Below, piece by piece: positions 30,380 to 42,110 of a stretch of DNA of 64,000 nt (its first letter is position 1; each line of letters opens with the position of its first letter). The translations under genes were made by a program, and so were the position numbers. This DNA comes from Sabethes cyaneus (Eukaryota > Arthropoda > Insecta > Diptera > Culicidae), in contig NC_071354.1 of the NCBI RefSeq assembly GCF_943734655.1, positions 37,349,347 to 37,413,346 on the forward strand. The letters are read 5' to 3'. The notes under the pieces were generated by a model. That model did not search any database and had not been told where the DNA came from. It saw only the letters and a program-made list of their open reading frames with translations.

Positions 30380-30711
30380 TCTGTCAATGTTTTATTTTTT
30401 TCTCTTAGTTTGTCTATGCGCATTCCATTCCGCACGTAAAATGGCGCAATTTAGAGTGTATATGGAATGGATCGGTCTAAGTTTGGACTGGATAGGCGTT
30501 TGGGTACGTTGGAAAGGGGTGTAAAAATATTTACAACAGTTTTCTTTGCCCTGTTGGGGGTGAAGGAAGTTGATTTGCGAGACGCTCGTTTTTTTGTCGT
30601 CTCCGTACCCTTGGATGCTTTCAAATATGCTCTCTTGGTTTCACTATTTATCCTCACTCAACTAAATCAGACTTTCGGTGGATTTGGAGTGTCTCCCGGG
30701 CGCGAGCTTTC
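30380..30711 (-). other. CDA2 3' untranslated region
   Basis: Follows the CDA2 stop on the minus strand. An AATAAA-type signal lies near 30388-30396 (minus strand AAAAAATAAAACA). The end is approximate. Confidence 0.55.
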
Positions 30712-33700
30712 TTACTTCTTGGTGGTGAAGCCATCTCCAGTCGGATCCAGAATCCAGGGATAGTTGTTCGGGCACTCCATGCAGGTGAAAAGACGCAGCG
30801 TTTCCCCTGGCAGCTCGCGGGTTGTTAGCGGACAGGCATTCGGGAGGGAGCAGTAGGGTTGTCCCTTGACATCACATTTCTCTTTCCATTCCTGGAAATC
30901 ACGCAGAGCGTTTAGCTCCGTGGGGTTCTGCATCCACTGGATGACCTGGAGCATGGTGACGAAGAAGACATCGTTGCGTCCCAGCATTTCTTCGATGAAT
31001 TTGATTAGTTCTTCGCGGTATTCTTTCTTGGATTTCAACCAGGAGGCATGGAAGTGCAGACCAAGCGGGGCACGGTTGCTATTGTAGTGGCGGTTGAAGT
31101 TATGGCGCAGAAGACGTCCGAACTGTTCACCGGATTGTACGTTGGAACAGGAGTCGATCATATGACAACCGGGGAGGGATTCGTCGAAGGTTGGATCATC
31201 ACGTCGATCAAGTTCGTTCATGACCATTTCCCAGACTGGGTGGCTACGGGATGGACAGTTGTGGGCATTTCCGTTACATTTGTGCGGCATGCGGAAGTAC
31301 AGGGTGTACGGCCAGATGGGTACACGTCCAAGGGAAGCGGTAATCGAAGCATCGTACACGAAGAACTGATCGGCCATCATTTCGAATTGCTTGTTACCAC
31401 CGACGCGTAGATACGGGGCACGGACACCGATGATCGAACCGTCCGTGATGTTGGCGAATCTCTCGATGATCAGACGAGCTCCAGCCATTTCGGCTAGCCA
31501 GTCGTCGTAGGTACCTTGTGTCCAGTAGTTCGGGTCATCTTTGTGGGTCAGCGAGAAAACGGAGATCTCATGTCCCTTGCGGTGCAGATCCTGAACCGCC
31601 GAGTAGTTGGTGTACTTGTGCGAAACGAAGAACGTACCGCGGATTTGACAACCGTTCGGGTTTTGACGCTGTCCGTTGAAGATGTCCTCGTACAGATCGA
31701 TGTTGTCCACGTTGGTGGCACCGTTGAAGGTGATCGTGATCATCTGTGGGACCTGCTGGGGTTCGATGTTTCCGGGGATGCGGGTACCGTCAGCGGAGCA
31801 GAAGCAATCCGGCAGTACGCACTGGGTGGTGTCGCAGTCCGGAGCACGGTTCGGGTCCAGTTCGACGGCTGTTGTGAAACAGGTTGATAAATTTTAGTAA
31901 CGAGACTTATACAATCATTGGGTGGTAACTTACTGCAAGCATTTTCATCGGATTCATCCTTGCAGTCAGGCTTTCCGTTGCAGAAAAGTTCCTTGTCGAC
32001 GCATTCGCCGTTTCCACAGGACAGTTTGCCTTCCGGACAGATGGGCTCATCGGTCTTCAGGATCGGGAGAACCTTTCTTGGTTCTACGCGTCAGTTCGGT
32101 AACAAATGGAAATTGGAAAAGCGTTAGATGGTTTCAAACTTCGACTAGCGATTCGCTGCCATTATTGGAGGTGAAATGTATGAGGGCGCGCTACTTCGCA
32201 CATTTTGTTTTTAGAGAAGTTTGTAGAACGTGTTGTAAATAGGTGTGTACGTGTGACGGGTGTGGGCGATTGGACGATTTGCAATGGTTTGAAGACCGCG
32301 ACTCCTTCAGAAGGACGGTTTTCAACAACCTTGGCACTCGCTGGCACTTCTGGAGAGCTGACGACCCTGGCTTACATTGACTATCGTGTTTTGTGTCGTG
32401 ATCGTGTCTCATTGTAGAAATTAGTATGTTGAATCATGTTATTGACAGCTTGTGTTTCGTGTGAGCATTGGGGATTTTCCAAAACGATCGCACAACACGG
32501 ATCGAAAGATTCCCGGGTCCTAGGACCCTCGACCCAAACGTGTACGATAATTTTGGAAAATCCCTTAATTGTGAAAAATGATTACTTGTTTGTGTATTTG
32601 TGGTGTTTTACTTTTTGAATGGTTGCAGTTGGTGGTGACAGTGAGATTTTTTTCCGAATAAGAAAATGAAATAATTTTAAATAAATTAACTGCTGAATGG
32701 TGTACTCCAATAGGTGAACGAATAGTGATTTTTGCAAATCTATTTGTGAGGTGAGCAGCTTACAGACACATTCTACAATGGTGTTGGTTAGTTGAGGATG
32801 AACATTTTTATGTCATTTCACCAATTAGTTTTAGGTTAGAGTAAATGAAAATTTTATTTAATGAAGAGATGGGTTGTTAATTGATGTCAGTGTCAAATGT
32901 CTTTGTCAATAAACCACCTAACGGAATAGGACCCCAGCAGAGGGTTGCACTAAAACGCTCTAGCTCTGATTAAATTTTAACCAATGCTTGAGTCCTATTC
33001 TGTCGTGAGCTTCAATTCAAATGGTCTAATTTTGCGGATTCCTATTTGGTTGCGTATTGCCTCGACCCTTAAAAGCTTTAAACGTGGAATTTAGCTTTGA
33101 GCAGCTATACTAAATATGTGTGCTGAAATCCCAAACCAATTCGCGTATGAATATTTAATATAAGTAATCGAAATCATCAAATGCAAATAGTGAGGTCTTT
33201 CAGAGCAAAAGAGGTAACAAACTATGTACAAAGCGTGATCATTTTTGCAAAACTGTTGCTTCCCTGGCCGAAAGATGCTTGGTTTTGGGACTTACTTTCC
33301 TTCTTGTCACACGTGGTGACCTTTGCTTTCCAATCGCAAGTTTGTTTTTCAATGTCGAATGCTAGACCGGATGGGCAAGTGATTTGCTTCAATCCGGCAC
33401 GGGTACACCTATTTATTTGTCAACACGAAGCCAAAGAGGGGTGTGTTTTTTTAGGGGAGCAAACGATAGTTTTTTTTTTGGAGGGTAAATTTAAGACAAT
33501 GGGAAACAGAGAAAAGAAAGATTGGTTTTAGTTGTGACAGTTGGTTTCCGGTGGACAGGTCCCGGGATGGAAGTGTAGCTTTATCGAGTGTCCGACATAG
33601 CCATTCCATCCGCAGGCTAGCCCACCGCCGGGGACTTACTTCCTAGCTCATCGCAATTTTTAACGTTCGTTTTCCAATCACAGGTTTGACGGTAAACGTC

Positions 33701-36700
33701 AAAGTACAACCCAGTTGGGCAACGTACGCGTGCCAGTCTTGTGATGCCATTTTCACCAGCATTATCGCACCTGCATCAATGGACAATTGAAAAGGATCAA
33801 TAAGGAGCTCTACACCGTAAGCGTCAATGTTTTCCTAGCAGGTCTTTTCCTACAAAAAGACCCAGTAGGCCGCGCATTCAACCCGAAAATTTATTCGCTC
33901 AACCGCTCAACTTTCGAATGATTTACTAGCAAATTGTATTACTAAATGTACTGGAAAAATTAAACTGGAGGATTTAGGGCATCACAAAGGAACACTTGGC
34001 ACACACGTGGCACTGTGCGACCGCCACTTTCACTGCGTCGCTCGCAGGTGCCCGTGTGAGAGGGAAAGCGTACTCGTTTCCGGGACCGGGTTTTATCATC
34101 ACCTCACGACTTCGCGGCAGTCACCGTCCGTGCTGAGCCGAAAGTATTCGTCCGCCGGTCGATCCTTGCACAGCTCGTCGATGCTGTCATCCAGGTCGGC
34201 ATCATCGTCCTGCCGTTTGGTACGGAAATCCGCGGTAGCTGGAATGTGTTGAAGGGGAAAAAATGGAAAGAAAAAGAAAGAGAGAGGAACGGATTAGTCA
34301 ATATCTTAATGGCCGAATGTTAAATGCTGTATATTGATTCAAAATAGATTTTTACTAGTTTTAGACGCGAATGGTCCTTGAAGAAAATAAAGTGGAAGCC
34401 TTTTGCGATAAAATTTTATTATTTATTGGAAAATAAATAGTAAAATTTAGTCAAAAAAGTTTGAAAAATAAAAAAAATGACACCGTTATCAGTTGATTTG
34501 CAGCAGCCAGTCAAGCAACTACGGTCGATGCTTTTTTTCGTACTGGTAGATCCACTCCGGAGCGAAGAAATTGAACATCGTGAGGCACTTCGTATTCGCC
34601 TCGGACTGGTCGCACATTTACAAACTTTTGGAGAAAGGTTAGAGTGTCGAACGAAAGTCTGCAAGGTACAGCAGAGGCTGAGGAGGAAGATCGATCGCCA
34701 TCGAGCATGACGGCTTTACCGGAAGGCTAATCGGAGGAGAAGCACCTGGCTAAAATGGATATTATTATGTGGAAGCTGGAACTGTCAGCCGAGGCCATCC
34801 GTGTCTGAGCAGCAGGCAATCACCCAGAAGAAGTGGCTAGGAAGGTGCTACATTTTTCCAGCGAAGCACGGTGCTGGACGACAACAAACGACCGGATAAG
34901 ACCACCCGAATCAATGCAAATTGTCCTATCAACCATTTGGACAGAAGAAAGACCGCTAGCCAATTGTGCGGTAGGCCAAGGTGCCGTAATGAAATCTGAC
35001 AACAATAAAACCTTTCTAAACGTTGAAGTCAAGACGATGATTAACCACAATCATTAACAAGGAAGCCTGGACGGTAGAACCCAGTAAGTCACGGGAACGC
35101 TATTACGAGATACGAAGGGACTACATCCAATACAGAACATAAGCTGCCATATGATACAGAAGATAAGTATTTAGTGACTAAAAGATTGAAAAAGTAGAGT
35201 CATTTAATGCCGTAACTTTTTGATGTCTGTATTTAAAGTTGAATTTGAGCGTGAATCCTATTTTTGAAGTTATAAAGAAAAAGTGTCGTGATAAGATTGT
35301 AAAGAATTAGCTACCAATACTAACATGAAGAATGTAGCGAAATATATAACACCAAGTTAAAGTTATTACGTAGTTAAAGTTATTAGAGAGGGCCTCTTCT
35401 GTTCGCTCTTCCGATTTGCATTGCGCACTAATTGCCGATTTGTTTACCAGCTGCTAAGCCTCTTTTTCAGAGACGCTCAACCGCTCATAAGAGGGGGAAG
35501 ATGTAGCAACCCTACCCTCACGCTAACCTAATTTAGAAATTCAGCCAGAATTCGGAAGATTAAATAATTCATGGACAATTAAAAGCAGCTGCGTTGCTCA
35601 AGTAGTAGAACGGCATAAAAGTATGCACCAGAATGTGCCGCCCGTCAGTGTTGAAGAAGTTAAACAATCGTGGAGACATTCAGTTTTCCCCACATCATTT
35701 TCACCATTGATTAAAATCAGGGTTTCTGCCGATCCTGTTCTAGAGCAGTCAACACTACAGTTCAATCCATTTCATGCTGTCCGTTTTTCGTGTGGGACTT
35801 TGTACACAATGCCTTGCTGCAAGCTACGGCGTGCGTTCTTACCTCCGGATGTACAGTAAAACAAACTCGTTCTGATTTTTTTCACATTTTTTTAAGGGAG
35901 CCAATTGACATTTCATGATAGTAAATGACAGCGTTGTAACCAGCAATACTCATTTGAAATCTACTAAAACACACAAACTCAAAACTAGCTAAATATGTAC
36001 GCATTGAAAAGCAGATCAATTGATTTGGATACAACCTACTAAACTGATGTATCCATCGTGCACAAAAAATAAGCAAAAATGCATTTGATCATTTTGCAAG
36101 TTTACATACTTCACTTCGAACGCTAAATGGGAGAGCAAAGTAGGAACAAACATCGAAAGCAGGGCGAGTAAATGCACCATTTTTCCCATTCAACCAACAA
36201 CGTACACAGTCACAGGTGATTTGAAAAACAACACTTTTTTCTATGCAAATCAATTCATATTCATGCGAAAATCTTATTAATTCGTCACGAAAGGAATGTG
36301 CTATCAGCGCACAAAACTTGACCGCAATATCACTTTAAGAATTCGATTTTGTACGATTCGTTTGGTGTAAGATGTAGTCCTGTGTTGTATGGACATTATC
36401 ACTTTGACCAGTGTTGTTTTTTTTCTATATTCCGCACTTCGTTCTTTTTGCAGTATCGTTATAGAATGAGCGAACTGATAAATATCCTCACTTAAGTGTC
36501 GGTGTTTTTACGCTTTACGCGTTTTTACGCGGCTCAGGAACAGGGAATTTCGCAAACCACCATGAAGGATATTTTGAAAGATGATCTTCGATTGATTCCA
36601 TACAAAAAAAACACAACAGGTGTACGGTTTGATTGAAAAGCAGAAAGTTGCAAGAGTCGAAAGATGTCGGTTCGCTGCTCAGCGACGCGGTGATTGCGAA

Positions 36701-39700
36701 ATTCCGTTTTCGGACGAAGAAATGTTTTTGCTACAGGATCACCGCAACCATCAAAATGATCGGATATATATAGAGCACATCTTTCTGATATTCCTCGGAA
36801 CAAACTGGCTGTTCAAAGGTTCCAGAATGTTTCCACGGTGATGGTATGGGGATGTTTCTTCGAAAATTTAAAGGTTCCATTGCTGTTCATTGAACCTTGT
36901 GTTAAAATTAACACTAAATATTGCATCGCCTTCAACACGGGGCCTTCAACAATATTCGGCACCGTCTCACCAGGCGAAAGCTACACAGGCTTGGTGTGAG
37001 GACAAATTTCCGGATTATAATTCTTCGAGAGAGTGACCTGCCTCCCCGCCTGATTTGAATTTTCTCGTCTTCTATGCTAGGCAAACTATAGGGAGCACCA
37101 ACATATTGACTGTGAATACTTTCAAGCAACGTTTAGAGAAGATTTGGGATGAAATTTCTCAGGACTTCGTGCGTGCCAGCTGTAACATTTTTCAACGACG
37201 ATTGCGACTGGTAATTAAAGTAAAGGGAGAACCATTTACTTAACTGACGGTTATTATTGGTCACCCTGTAGAGCCAGGAATTTTTTTTTCGTACTGATTT
37301 GCATTTCCAATCTGGTTTCTAGAATCGGGCAGTGGAATAAGTTATAATTTACCCCTGGACCAAAGGATTTTTTACGCCCCTCGAGCCAGTACCACTCTTG
37401 TAATTTTCCTGGTAAGATGTTTCATTGTTGGTAAATGCAGGATTTAGCTTGAAGGAAAAAAGAAGAGCTGGGGAATAGATTTTTGCTAAATTCACGTAAC
37501 ATCGAATAGTCTGATTCTAGCAAGATTCGAACCATGGCCTCTTGATTGTCAAGGCAGATTCGGTAACCTCGTGGCTACAGGACCCTGCATGTGGTTCTAC
37601 ATCCAACCAATTTACATTTATTGACCTTCGTAAATTAGGTTAGGTATCAATTAATTACTCTTTCTTTTCCATCCTCTGGAACACGGTGCGTACTTACAAT
37701 CATGCACTCATTAGAAGGTAGTCGCAACTAAAGGGTGTCACACATCAAATTGCACCACGCACGGAAGAAAGGCTGTCGAAAATTACCCACTGGGTATTTT
37801 CTCTTGAAAATTTGAATAGAAGTAGTTTAAAGTATATTGTTTACATTCTATTTTTATCGCGATCAGTTTTTCGAAAATTGGAAAAAATGGCGTCACCCGA
37901 AAAGCAACGTCGCGAATTTATTTTGCGCAAACACCTGGAAAATCCTCAATTCTCTCATCATGAATGATGAGACCTACGTCAATGCGAACTTCCGGTAGCT
38001 TCCGGGGCTACTGTACTTCACCGCCCAGCATAAGTTTGATGTTCCGGAGGAAGTAAGGATGCAGAAACTTACATAGTTTCAAGAAATACATCATGTGGCA
38101 AACGGAGTTTGCCGTTCGTGACTGCCGGGACTGTAAACGGGCAGATTTACCTCAAGGAGTGTTTACAGAAGCATCTGCCTTCCCAGTCGAAGCAACACGA
38201 GGGCCCTACGATCTTCTGGTCGGATCTATCTTCGTGCCAATATTCAAAGGATGTATTGGAATGGTACAAAGCCAACGGAGTCACTTTCGTACCTAAGGAC
38301 TTGAACGCGTCCAACGCACCGGAACTAAGCCCCATCGAAAAATACTAGGCTATTATAAAGCAGGCACTACGGAAGCATCCCAAGGAGCTCAAGTCTGAGG
38401 AAGACATGAAGAAAAAGTGGATTTCCGTACAGATGAAGCTGCAGCTAGGTTGAGTGGAGTTAAGCGCAAGGGGCGAGCGTACGGTTATGGTATTGAAATT
38501 GAATGAAACAAATATGCCCTTTATGAAATGATTTTACACTCAGCCACTTTCAAATCAATTTTGGTTGGCCATAGAGAATTAATGCATAAATTATGAGAAT
38601 ATCAAGCCATGAAATCGTGTCAAAAAACCAATCGAAACATTTGACTTTTTATTATTTTGGCATAAACCTAAATAATACTTTAAGCAAAAAAAAAAAAAGA
38701 AAAATAATCTGTATCTTTTCATAACACAATTTTAGAATCTTTTCATGTCTCTGTACACACGTAAAATGCTGCGTAAGATTACGCAAAAATTCAGTAAATT
38801 ATATTCAGAGTATATAGAATCATAGCAGGCATTTGTAGTCAGCACAGGATAAGTTCATTTGTTTACATTGTGTCGTAACTGGTGTTTTGGTTTGTGGTGT
38901 TTTGTAACGATTTGGAGAGCATCTGATGATCTGCCCAGCGCCGCTTAAAGGAACCCAGAAGTGGCAGCTAGTCCTGAAAGTTATTCGAAAGCGGTGGCAC
39001 TTTTTAAGCGTAACCCGAAACGGACGCAAAAAGAGAAAAGATGGTTAAAGGAATACATACTGAGAGGTCGTTTTCGGACAAATTTCTGGACAACACTTTA
39101 ATGTTTGGAACGGTTGGCAGATTTACGGCGGAATTGCCAAATTAGAAAAAGGCTGAAGTTCCTAAAAAGTTCTTTGTTTGTCAAACTGCATAGTAAAAAG
39201 TAAAACTTTAGCAACTTCGGGGGCCACGAACCCGAAAAAAGAGTGCCATCAAAAGAGGTTGTTGTCTTTTCCGGACTAGCAGGAGGTTGATTGCCTGGGA
39301 AAAACTCTGAGTTACGGCCGATTAGGAATTAGAATACTAATTGATTGTGAAGGGCAAACTGAAGAAGAAGAGTAGAACTACAAATGAGGACAAGAAATAA
39401 ATCCAAAAATGGAATAATTGATTAATTTTTAAGCCAGTTATGCAAAACTGTAGGCTTATACAATACAATAGCCTCAGTTTGCTTCGAGGGGCTCGCTTAT
39501 CGTTTGAGTCATTAAACGAACTATTTTACATATGCCATATTTCTATGTTTCACCGATATTTCGCATAATTGTCTATCGCCTTTGGCTGCCTATTAAAACA
39601 TTATTACCATGATCCATGGGCTCGCCGGTATGATTATGATCCATTATGCAAACACAATCATCGAGCCCAGGCAACAAGCATTGTGTATGGGTCTAACATG

Positions 39701-41853
39701 TAGAACGCCATTTCCATTATTTTCCCATCGTTTGCAAGACGGCCGTGACTTCTTTCATTTACAATGAAGCTTGACCATTAAACTTCTCGCCACAACTAAT
39801 TGCCAAGTTGCCACTTAAGTGAAATTATCTGCTGGAACTACACGTGAAAACTAATAATTACTCTTCTCGTGTAGTCCCGGGAAACTCATTGAAAGTTAAT
39901 TTAAAGTTCGTCGGTTATAATAAGGATACTTTGTTGTAGCTTTTGCGGAAAAGATTTTTAACTGGAGATTTCCGTTGCTCAAGGTTCGCCAAGTCGTTAT
40001 ATGGCAAAGTGCCATCGTCGAAGGAGATGATTTGATTGATGTTTGAAGTAGGAGCCTCTTACTTCGCTGTATGCAAACAGAATGCAACACTCCCGTGAGC
40101 GATCGATATGCTAACCGATCAGGCGATCAGACTAGTTCAGGTTATTTCGAACTCCACTTAAATACGGTTTGATTCCTAGAGCACCCGGTGCACCGGTGGC
40201 ACCGAAGCTGGCGGAATGTTATGTAAAGTAAGCAATCAACTTGCATACTTGCAACCGCAAAAGCGATGCTAATGGGTCTTGGCAGCTTTTTTTTTGCTTT
40301 CAAGAAATTTCAAGTGAGAGATTGCGGAAAAGAGAACGTTTATTTAAGTCGTAGAACAAAACTGGTTTCGAGCAGCGTAATGGTCGTTGGCAGGTACAGC
40401 CGCGACGCCGGAGTTACAGCATGGTAAGGCTACAGCAGCGAAAGGAGCGACGACGATGATGATGAAGACGGTGGCTGAGGTGGGATGGTGACCCAAGGCG
40501 AGACGCGGTAGTATAAAACCCTTGGTGATTTGCAATGGACTGCGCCGTAAGTGTTACCCGGAGGCATGCTTGATTGACCGACAGGTTTGATGATGCGGAT
40601 TATAGGCGGCCATTGCGGCCATACGGCGACATCGTCGCTGTGTTTGTCCGGTTGACGAAAGACCGCGTATAGAATGCGAAGTGAGAATATTCTCGGAGTT
40701 GTTCTTTATTCGAGTTGCACGATGATGTAATGGTGATGGTTAAGAGTTGTTTTTCCTGGTAGCAATTGAGTGGTGCAGCATGCTTCGGATTTGAGTAGAA
40801 ACACTCAGCTTAAGTCAAGAGAATTCAATTCAAAATTAAGGTTTAATAAAAAATAACAAAAACCATCCTCGACCTAACAACAGGTTCACCTTGCACCTTC
40901 CGAAGCAGCGTGTTTACGGTTCGTTTTAAGCAGAACGAATTATCATAAACTGCATTTCAAAAAAGGCAATATTTATTGCTTACATGTCGCGATCAAGAAA
41001 AGGGTGCAGCAGTACAACGGTACGCCTTGTCGCATAAGATCCGAATGCACGCACGCACGCACGCACACGCGGTGCGTATGTACGCAGCATCCTGCAGTCA
41101 GTCTCGAATGACAACACTTGTGTGATAGCGAACAAAAGTGAAAATTCATACAACACTGCATCGATTGCGGAGTTGAGCTTAAAGTTATGCAAATACTTGC
41201 ACTCTAAAGTAACACCTCTCGGTTGGGCAGGTGGTGATGATGGGAGTTGGTGGGAGTGGGGTCGAACGTAAACTGGTTTATGTTTTTTATACTTCATTAC
41301 ACATTTTCGCCACCTGTGGCTGCCTGTCTGGCAGGCTCGCGATGGCAACAGTGACACTCCACCCGTCTCGTCTCCTAGGGATATCTTTCTGCACTTTTTC
41401 TCCCGTCGACCCCCCCAAGTGGGGAACATTCCGTAATAATCTGCGCGCCGTTGTATCCGAAAGAGAAATGCAAATAGGATATTATATCATCGACACAGCC
41501 TCAGTTGCCTCAGTTCGGTCACATTAATAATTGGGGTTTCGTCGGCCGACACCGCTTGATTGGGATGGAGATGGAAATTAAGACAAACAACATTTCGTAA
41601 GACGGTGCCTGATTATCACCTTTAAGCTCATCGTAAAAATCACTCATTCGTTTCCTAACTCCAAACCGTTCGCCTTTCACTTCCATCTAGCTAATGATTT
41701 ACCCCAATGTTTTCGTAATCAAAATACGTGTATCGTTTTACTTCTTTTTCCATTTCTTACAAACTAAACACTTCCTAAATGTATAAGATCATTTTTCTTA
41801 CCGACTGCGGCCACTAAGCACAGAAAACCGAGTAATCTGATCACATTCGCCAT
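30712..41853 (-). CDS. verm: Chitin deacetylase 2 (vermiform orthologue), secreted, with alternative exon 3
   Basis: Coding exons on the minus strand: 41802-41853, 34103-34238, one of 33640-33770 or 33296-33408, 31934-32083, 30712-31868, giving 541 or 535 residues. All junctions are GT-AG and phases agree. Exon 1 encodes a signal peptide (MANVIRLLGFLCLVAAV, then ATA). Exons 2-3 form a chitin-binding peritrophin (CBM14) domain, exon 4 an LDL-receptor class A domain (SCGNGECVDKELFCNGKPDC, DESDENAC), and the last exon the NodB-like deacetylase domain with RAPYL (~306) and the conserved C-terminus CPNNYPWILDPTGDGF. It modifies chitin in cuticle and tracheal lumen. Motif 1 reads TFNGA and motif 2 FSLTH, not TFDDA and HSxTH as in CDA1/serpentine. 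Complete and clearly functional as a secreted matrix protein. Confidence 0.96.
33296..33408 (-). CDS. CDA2 alternative exon 3a (chitin-binding domain)
   Basis: 113 nt, acceptor AG at 33409-33410 and donor GTAAG at 33291-33295. Encodes CTRAGLKQITCPSGLAFDIE followed by KQTCDWKAKVTTCDKKE. It begins and ends in the same phase as exon 3b, so either can join exon 2 (…REVVR) to exon 4 (KPRKVLPI). The Cys pattern fits CBM14. Confidence 0.9.
33640..33770 (-). CDS. CDA2 alternative exon 3b (chitin-binding domain)
   Basis: 131 nt, acceptor AG at 33771-33772, donor GTAAG at 33635-33639. Encodes CDNAGENGITRLARVRCPTG followed by LYFDVYRQTCDWKTNVKNCDELG. Six codons longer than 3a but homologous to it (CPxGLxFDxxxQTCDWK). 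Including both would fail: the reading frame shifts because each exon carries a non-multiple of three. Confidence 0.9.
34490..35160 (+). pseudogene. Tc1/mariner-like transposase remnant, second copy
   Basis: Frame LQQPVKQLRSMLFFVLVDPL...RSEEIEHREALRIRL aligns with 23595-23680, and further frames with many stops follow. The family is assigned through that copy's DDETY block. Non-functional, in CDA2 intron 1. Confidence 0.45.
36530..37245 (+). pseudogene. Tc1/mariner-superfamily transposase pseudogene
   Basis: Successive frames give GISQTTMKDILKDDLR, IEKQKVARVERC, FSDEEMFLLQDHRNHQNDRIY (second catalytic Asp region), MVWGCFFENLKVPLLFIEP and finally FKQRLEKIWDEISQDFVRAS...RRLRLVIKVKGE. Order and spacing match a complete transposase C-terminal two thirds. 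At least three frameshifts and a gap over the third catalytic position show decay. Antisense to CDA2, inside intron 1. Confidence 0.85.
37500..37600 (-). mobile_element. tRNA-derived SINE head
   Basis: Minus strand TAGCCACGAGGTTACCG (A-box-like) and GGTTCGAATCTTGC (B box) at tRNA-like spacing. A different subfamily from the SINE at 29485. Confidence 0.6.
37720..38520 (+). pseudogene. ITmD37E-like Tc1/mariner transposase, internally deleted
   Basis: Begins MASPEKQRREFILRKHLENP at about 37888, then after a deletion NDETYVNANFR, ALLYFTAQHKFDVPEEVRM, TAGTVNGQIYLKECLQKHLP, FWSDLSSCQYSKDVLEWYKA and ELSPIEKYWAIIKQALRKHP. This block order is that of the mosquito ITmD37E family; the name rests on recollection of that family. 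Frameshifts break it. The left end AGGGTGTCACACATCAAATT may be the TIR; no matching right TIR was seen. Confidence 0.75.
39020..39430 (+). other. Possible decayed transposase, unassigned
   Basis: Lysine-rich broken frames (FKRNPKRTQKEKRWLKEY; EPEKRVPSKEVVVFSGLAGG) vaguely resemble Tc1-like DDE sequence, but no catalytic motif can be fixed. Confidence 0.25.
39431..41790. other. Intronic stretch without recognised features
   Basis: Part of CDA2 intron 1. Contains a short CACG microsatellite near 41049-41075 and short unrelated frames. Nothing else recognised. Confidence 0.5.
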
Positions 41854-42070
41854 TTCAAGGCTACTGCACTCTGCCACTGCTCAGGGTGAACTGTTTCTTT
41901 TCTGTTTTATGGTGCTCTCGCGCGCACACACACGGGGGGGAGGCGCACAGCGAAGCGAAAATTCACACTCTCCTGTTCCTCCGCGTTCACAGGAACTGCT
42001 CGCTTGCCCACGGAAAGAAACTCTTTCGCTGGAGGTCCAGGTGGTAGGACGGTTCGAATGTCCAACAGCA
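41854..42070 (-). other. CDA2 5' untranslated region (approximate)
   Basis: Between the CDA2 ATG and the position expected for transcription start about 30 bases downstream of the TATA box at 42098-42110. Confidence 0.55.
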
Positions 42071-42097
42071 CTAAAATCGTTCCGTACCGGCCAGCAA

Positions 42098-42110
42098 CTA
42101 TTTATATATA
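42098..42110 (-). promoter_or_regulatory. CDA2 TATA box
   Basis: Minus strand TATATATAAATAG, a strong TATA box about 250 bases upstream of the ATG, in keeping with a strongly regulated cuticle gene. Confidence 0.65.

Larger units (their letters stand above)
34239..41801 (-). other. CDA2 intron 1 (7.6 kb)
   Basis: Donor GTAAG after exon 1 and acceptor TTCCAG before exon 2. It holds dead Tc1/mariner copies, a SINE and unassigned DNA. 35170-36530 and 39430-41780 show no gene or recognised repeat. Confidence 0.85.

Noticed and set aside
31048..31897. Plus-strand frames over the chitin deacetylase exon
   Set aside because: Antisense shadows of the strongly conserved CDA2 catalytic exon.
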